Shown: positions 10,284 to 11,314 of the stretch, one piece after another | How positions within the stretch are numbered: the first letter of the stretch is position 1 | Layout of the letters: each line of letters starts with the position of its first letter | Source of the DNA: an uncultured Collinsella sp. | GTDB taxonomy: Bacteria; Actinomycetota; Coriobacteriia; Coriobacteriales; Coriobacteriaceae | NCBI GenBank assembly: GCA_900761995.1 | Contig: CAAFEY010000193.1 | Coordinates: forward strand, 1 to 11,314 | DNA: 11,314 nucleotides | Reading direction: 5' to 3' | Made by a program: the position numbers and the translations under genes | The notes under the pieces: generated by a model | What the model saw: the letters and a program-made list of their open reading frames with translations, nothing else | Told to the model about the DNA's origin: nothing | The model's database searches: none

Positions 10284-11314
10284 ATGGCTGATTCCAGCAA
10301 AAAGATGCAGATCGTGTTTGCCTCGGCCGAGTGCGCACCGTTTGTTAAGACCGGTGGCCTGGGCGACGTAGCGGGCTCGCTGCCTGCGGCGCTTGTGCGC
10401 GCCGGCGCCGAAGTTATCGTTATGGTACCCAAGTACGCCACCATCAAGGACGAGTACAAGGCGCAAATGGAGCACTTCTCCGACTTTTACGTGAGCCTGG
10501 GCTGGCGCAATGAGTACTGCGGACTCGAGAAGCTCGAGCACGACGGCGTCACCTATATGTTCATCGACAACGAGCGCTACTTCGCGCGCGACTATCCGTA
10601 CGGCTTCTTTGACGACGGCGAGCGCTTTGCGTTCTTCTCCAAGGCCATCACCGAGAGCCTGCAGCACCTGCCCGCCGGCTTTGAGTGCGACATCCTGCAC
10701 TGCAACGACTGGCAGACGGCGCTGGCGCCCGTGTTTTTGCGCGAGTTCTACCAGGGCCTGCCGCTGTATGACCGCGTCAAGACCGTGTTCTCGATCCACA
10801 ACGTGGCGTTCCAGGGCCAGTTTAGCGACACCGTGATGGAGGACATCCTGGGTGTGGCGCATATTCCGGCTGCTGCCTCGCAGCTGCGTTGCGACGCCTG
10901 CAGCATTAACTACATGCTGGGCGCGCTGCACTATGCCGACGCCATCACCACGGTAAGCCCCACCTATGCCAACGAGATCCAAACGCCCGAATTCGGTGAG
11001 GGCCTGGACGGCGTTCTGCGCGAGCGTTCTTACGCGCTGCAAGGCATTTTGAATGGCATCGACGTCGCGGGCTTTGACCCGGCAACAGACAAGCGAATTG
11101 CCGCCAACTACACCGTGGAGGACCGATCCGGCAAGGCCGTGTGCAAGGCCAAGCTGCAGGAGGAACTGGGCCTCGAGGTTCGCGACGACCGTCCGCTCAT
11201 GGTGATGGTCACGCGCCTGACGCGCCAGAAGGGCATGGATCTGGTCATGTACGCGCTCGACCGCATCCTGTCCGGCGGCGTGCAGGTGGCGGTGCTGGGC
11301 ACCGGCGACCGCGA
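10284..11314 (+). CDS. glgA: Glycogen synthase (ADP-glucose type), partial at the window end
   Basis: This GT5 enzyme (EC 2.4.1.21) transfers glucose from ADP-glucose to the growing alpha-1,4 chain. The first 343 codons are present; intact enzymes are about 470-490 residues. The N-terminal signature is IVFASAECAPFVKTGGLGDV, with the ADP-glucose-binding lysine K22 in KTGGLGD. HCNDWQT, FSIHNVAFQG and TTVSPTYANEI mark the N-terminal Rossmann domain. ILNGIDVAGFDP starts the linker, and MVTRLTRQKGMDL begins the C-terminal nucleotide-binding domain, which the window cuts just after LGTGDR. The ATG has GGGAG about six bases upstream. It is the last visible gene of the cluster, and no frame break is seen. 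Confidence 0.96.
   Translation, partial: MADSSKKMQIVFASAECAPFVKTGGLGDVAGSLPAALVRAGAEVIVMVPKYATIKDEYKAQMEHFSDFYVSLGWRNEYCGLEKLEHDGVTYMFIDNERYFARDYPYGFFDDGERFAFFSKAITESLQHLPAGFECDILHCNDWQTALAPVFLREFYQGLPLYDRVKTVFSIHNVAFQGQFSDTVMEDILGVAHIPAAASQLRCDACSINYMLGALHYADAITTVSPTYANEIQTPEFGEGLDGVLRERSYALQGILNGIDVAGFDPATDKRIAANYTVEDRSGKAVCKAKLQEELGLEVRDDRPLMVMVTRLTRQKGMDLVMYALDRILSGGVQVAVLGTGDR

Overview
The window is GC-rich bacterial DNA that looks like a gut actinobacterium of the class Coriobacteriia, most likely Collinsella or a close relative. This is inferred from base composition, protein character and the presence of a glgC/glgD pair; no marker gene proves it. Its core (about 3007 to the right edge) is a five-gene glycogen cluster on the plus strand, glgB-glgP-glgC-glgD-glgA, with glgA cut by the window end. 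GlgC and its non-catalytic partner GlgD make ADP-glucose, GlgA polymerises it, GlgB adds alpha-1,6 branches and GlgP releases glucose-1-phosphate. No debranching enzyme (glgX/pulA) or phosphoglucomutase is visible.

To the left, on the minus strand, lies a two-gene unit reading away from glgB: a HAD-superfamily phosphatase followed 9 nt later by thiN (thiamine diphosphokinase). Beyond it, on the same strand, comes a complete tRNA-Ala(GGC) with its own promoter and a strong intrinsic terminator. The 331-bp gap between the HAD gene and glgB holds divergent promoter-like boxes and repeated copies of the half-site TGGTAAAAC. One pair forms a 26-bp interrupted palindrome that overlaps both -35 regions, so one regulator could govern both directions.

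The left 1.1 kb is a patchwork of broken genes. Bases 1-270 (minus strand, visibly more AT-rich) encode part of an acyltransferase-3 family membrane protein whose 5' part is missing. It abuts head to head, at about 270-279, a GIY-YIG nuclease gene (plus strand) that also lacks its 5' part. Nine bases after the nuclease comes the first ~39 codons of an ADP-ribosylglycohydrolase gene, cut at about 1105. This decayed patch ends next to the 3' end of the tRNA-Ala gene, which suggests an island scar or a recombination or assembly junction.

The points most worth following are: (i) the histone-H1-like, lysine/alanine-rich tail of about 84 residues on GlgB; (ii) replacement of the conserved GH13 region-I histidine of GlgB by glycine; (iii) the multi-copy palindrome between the thiN/HAD and glg units; (iv) three strong hairpins without U-tracts between the glg genes; and (v) the broken GIY-YIG/ADP-ribosylglycohydrolase pair beside the tRNA. 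I see no CRISPR array, insertion sequence, rRNA or phage gene.
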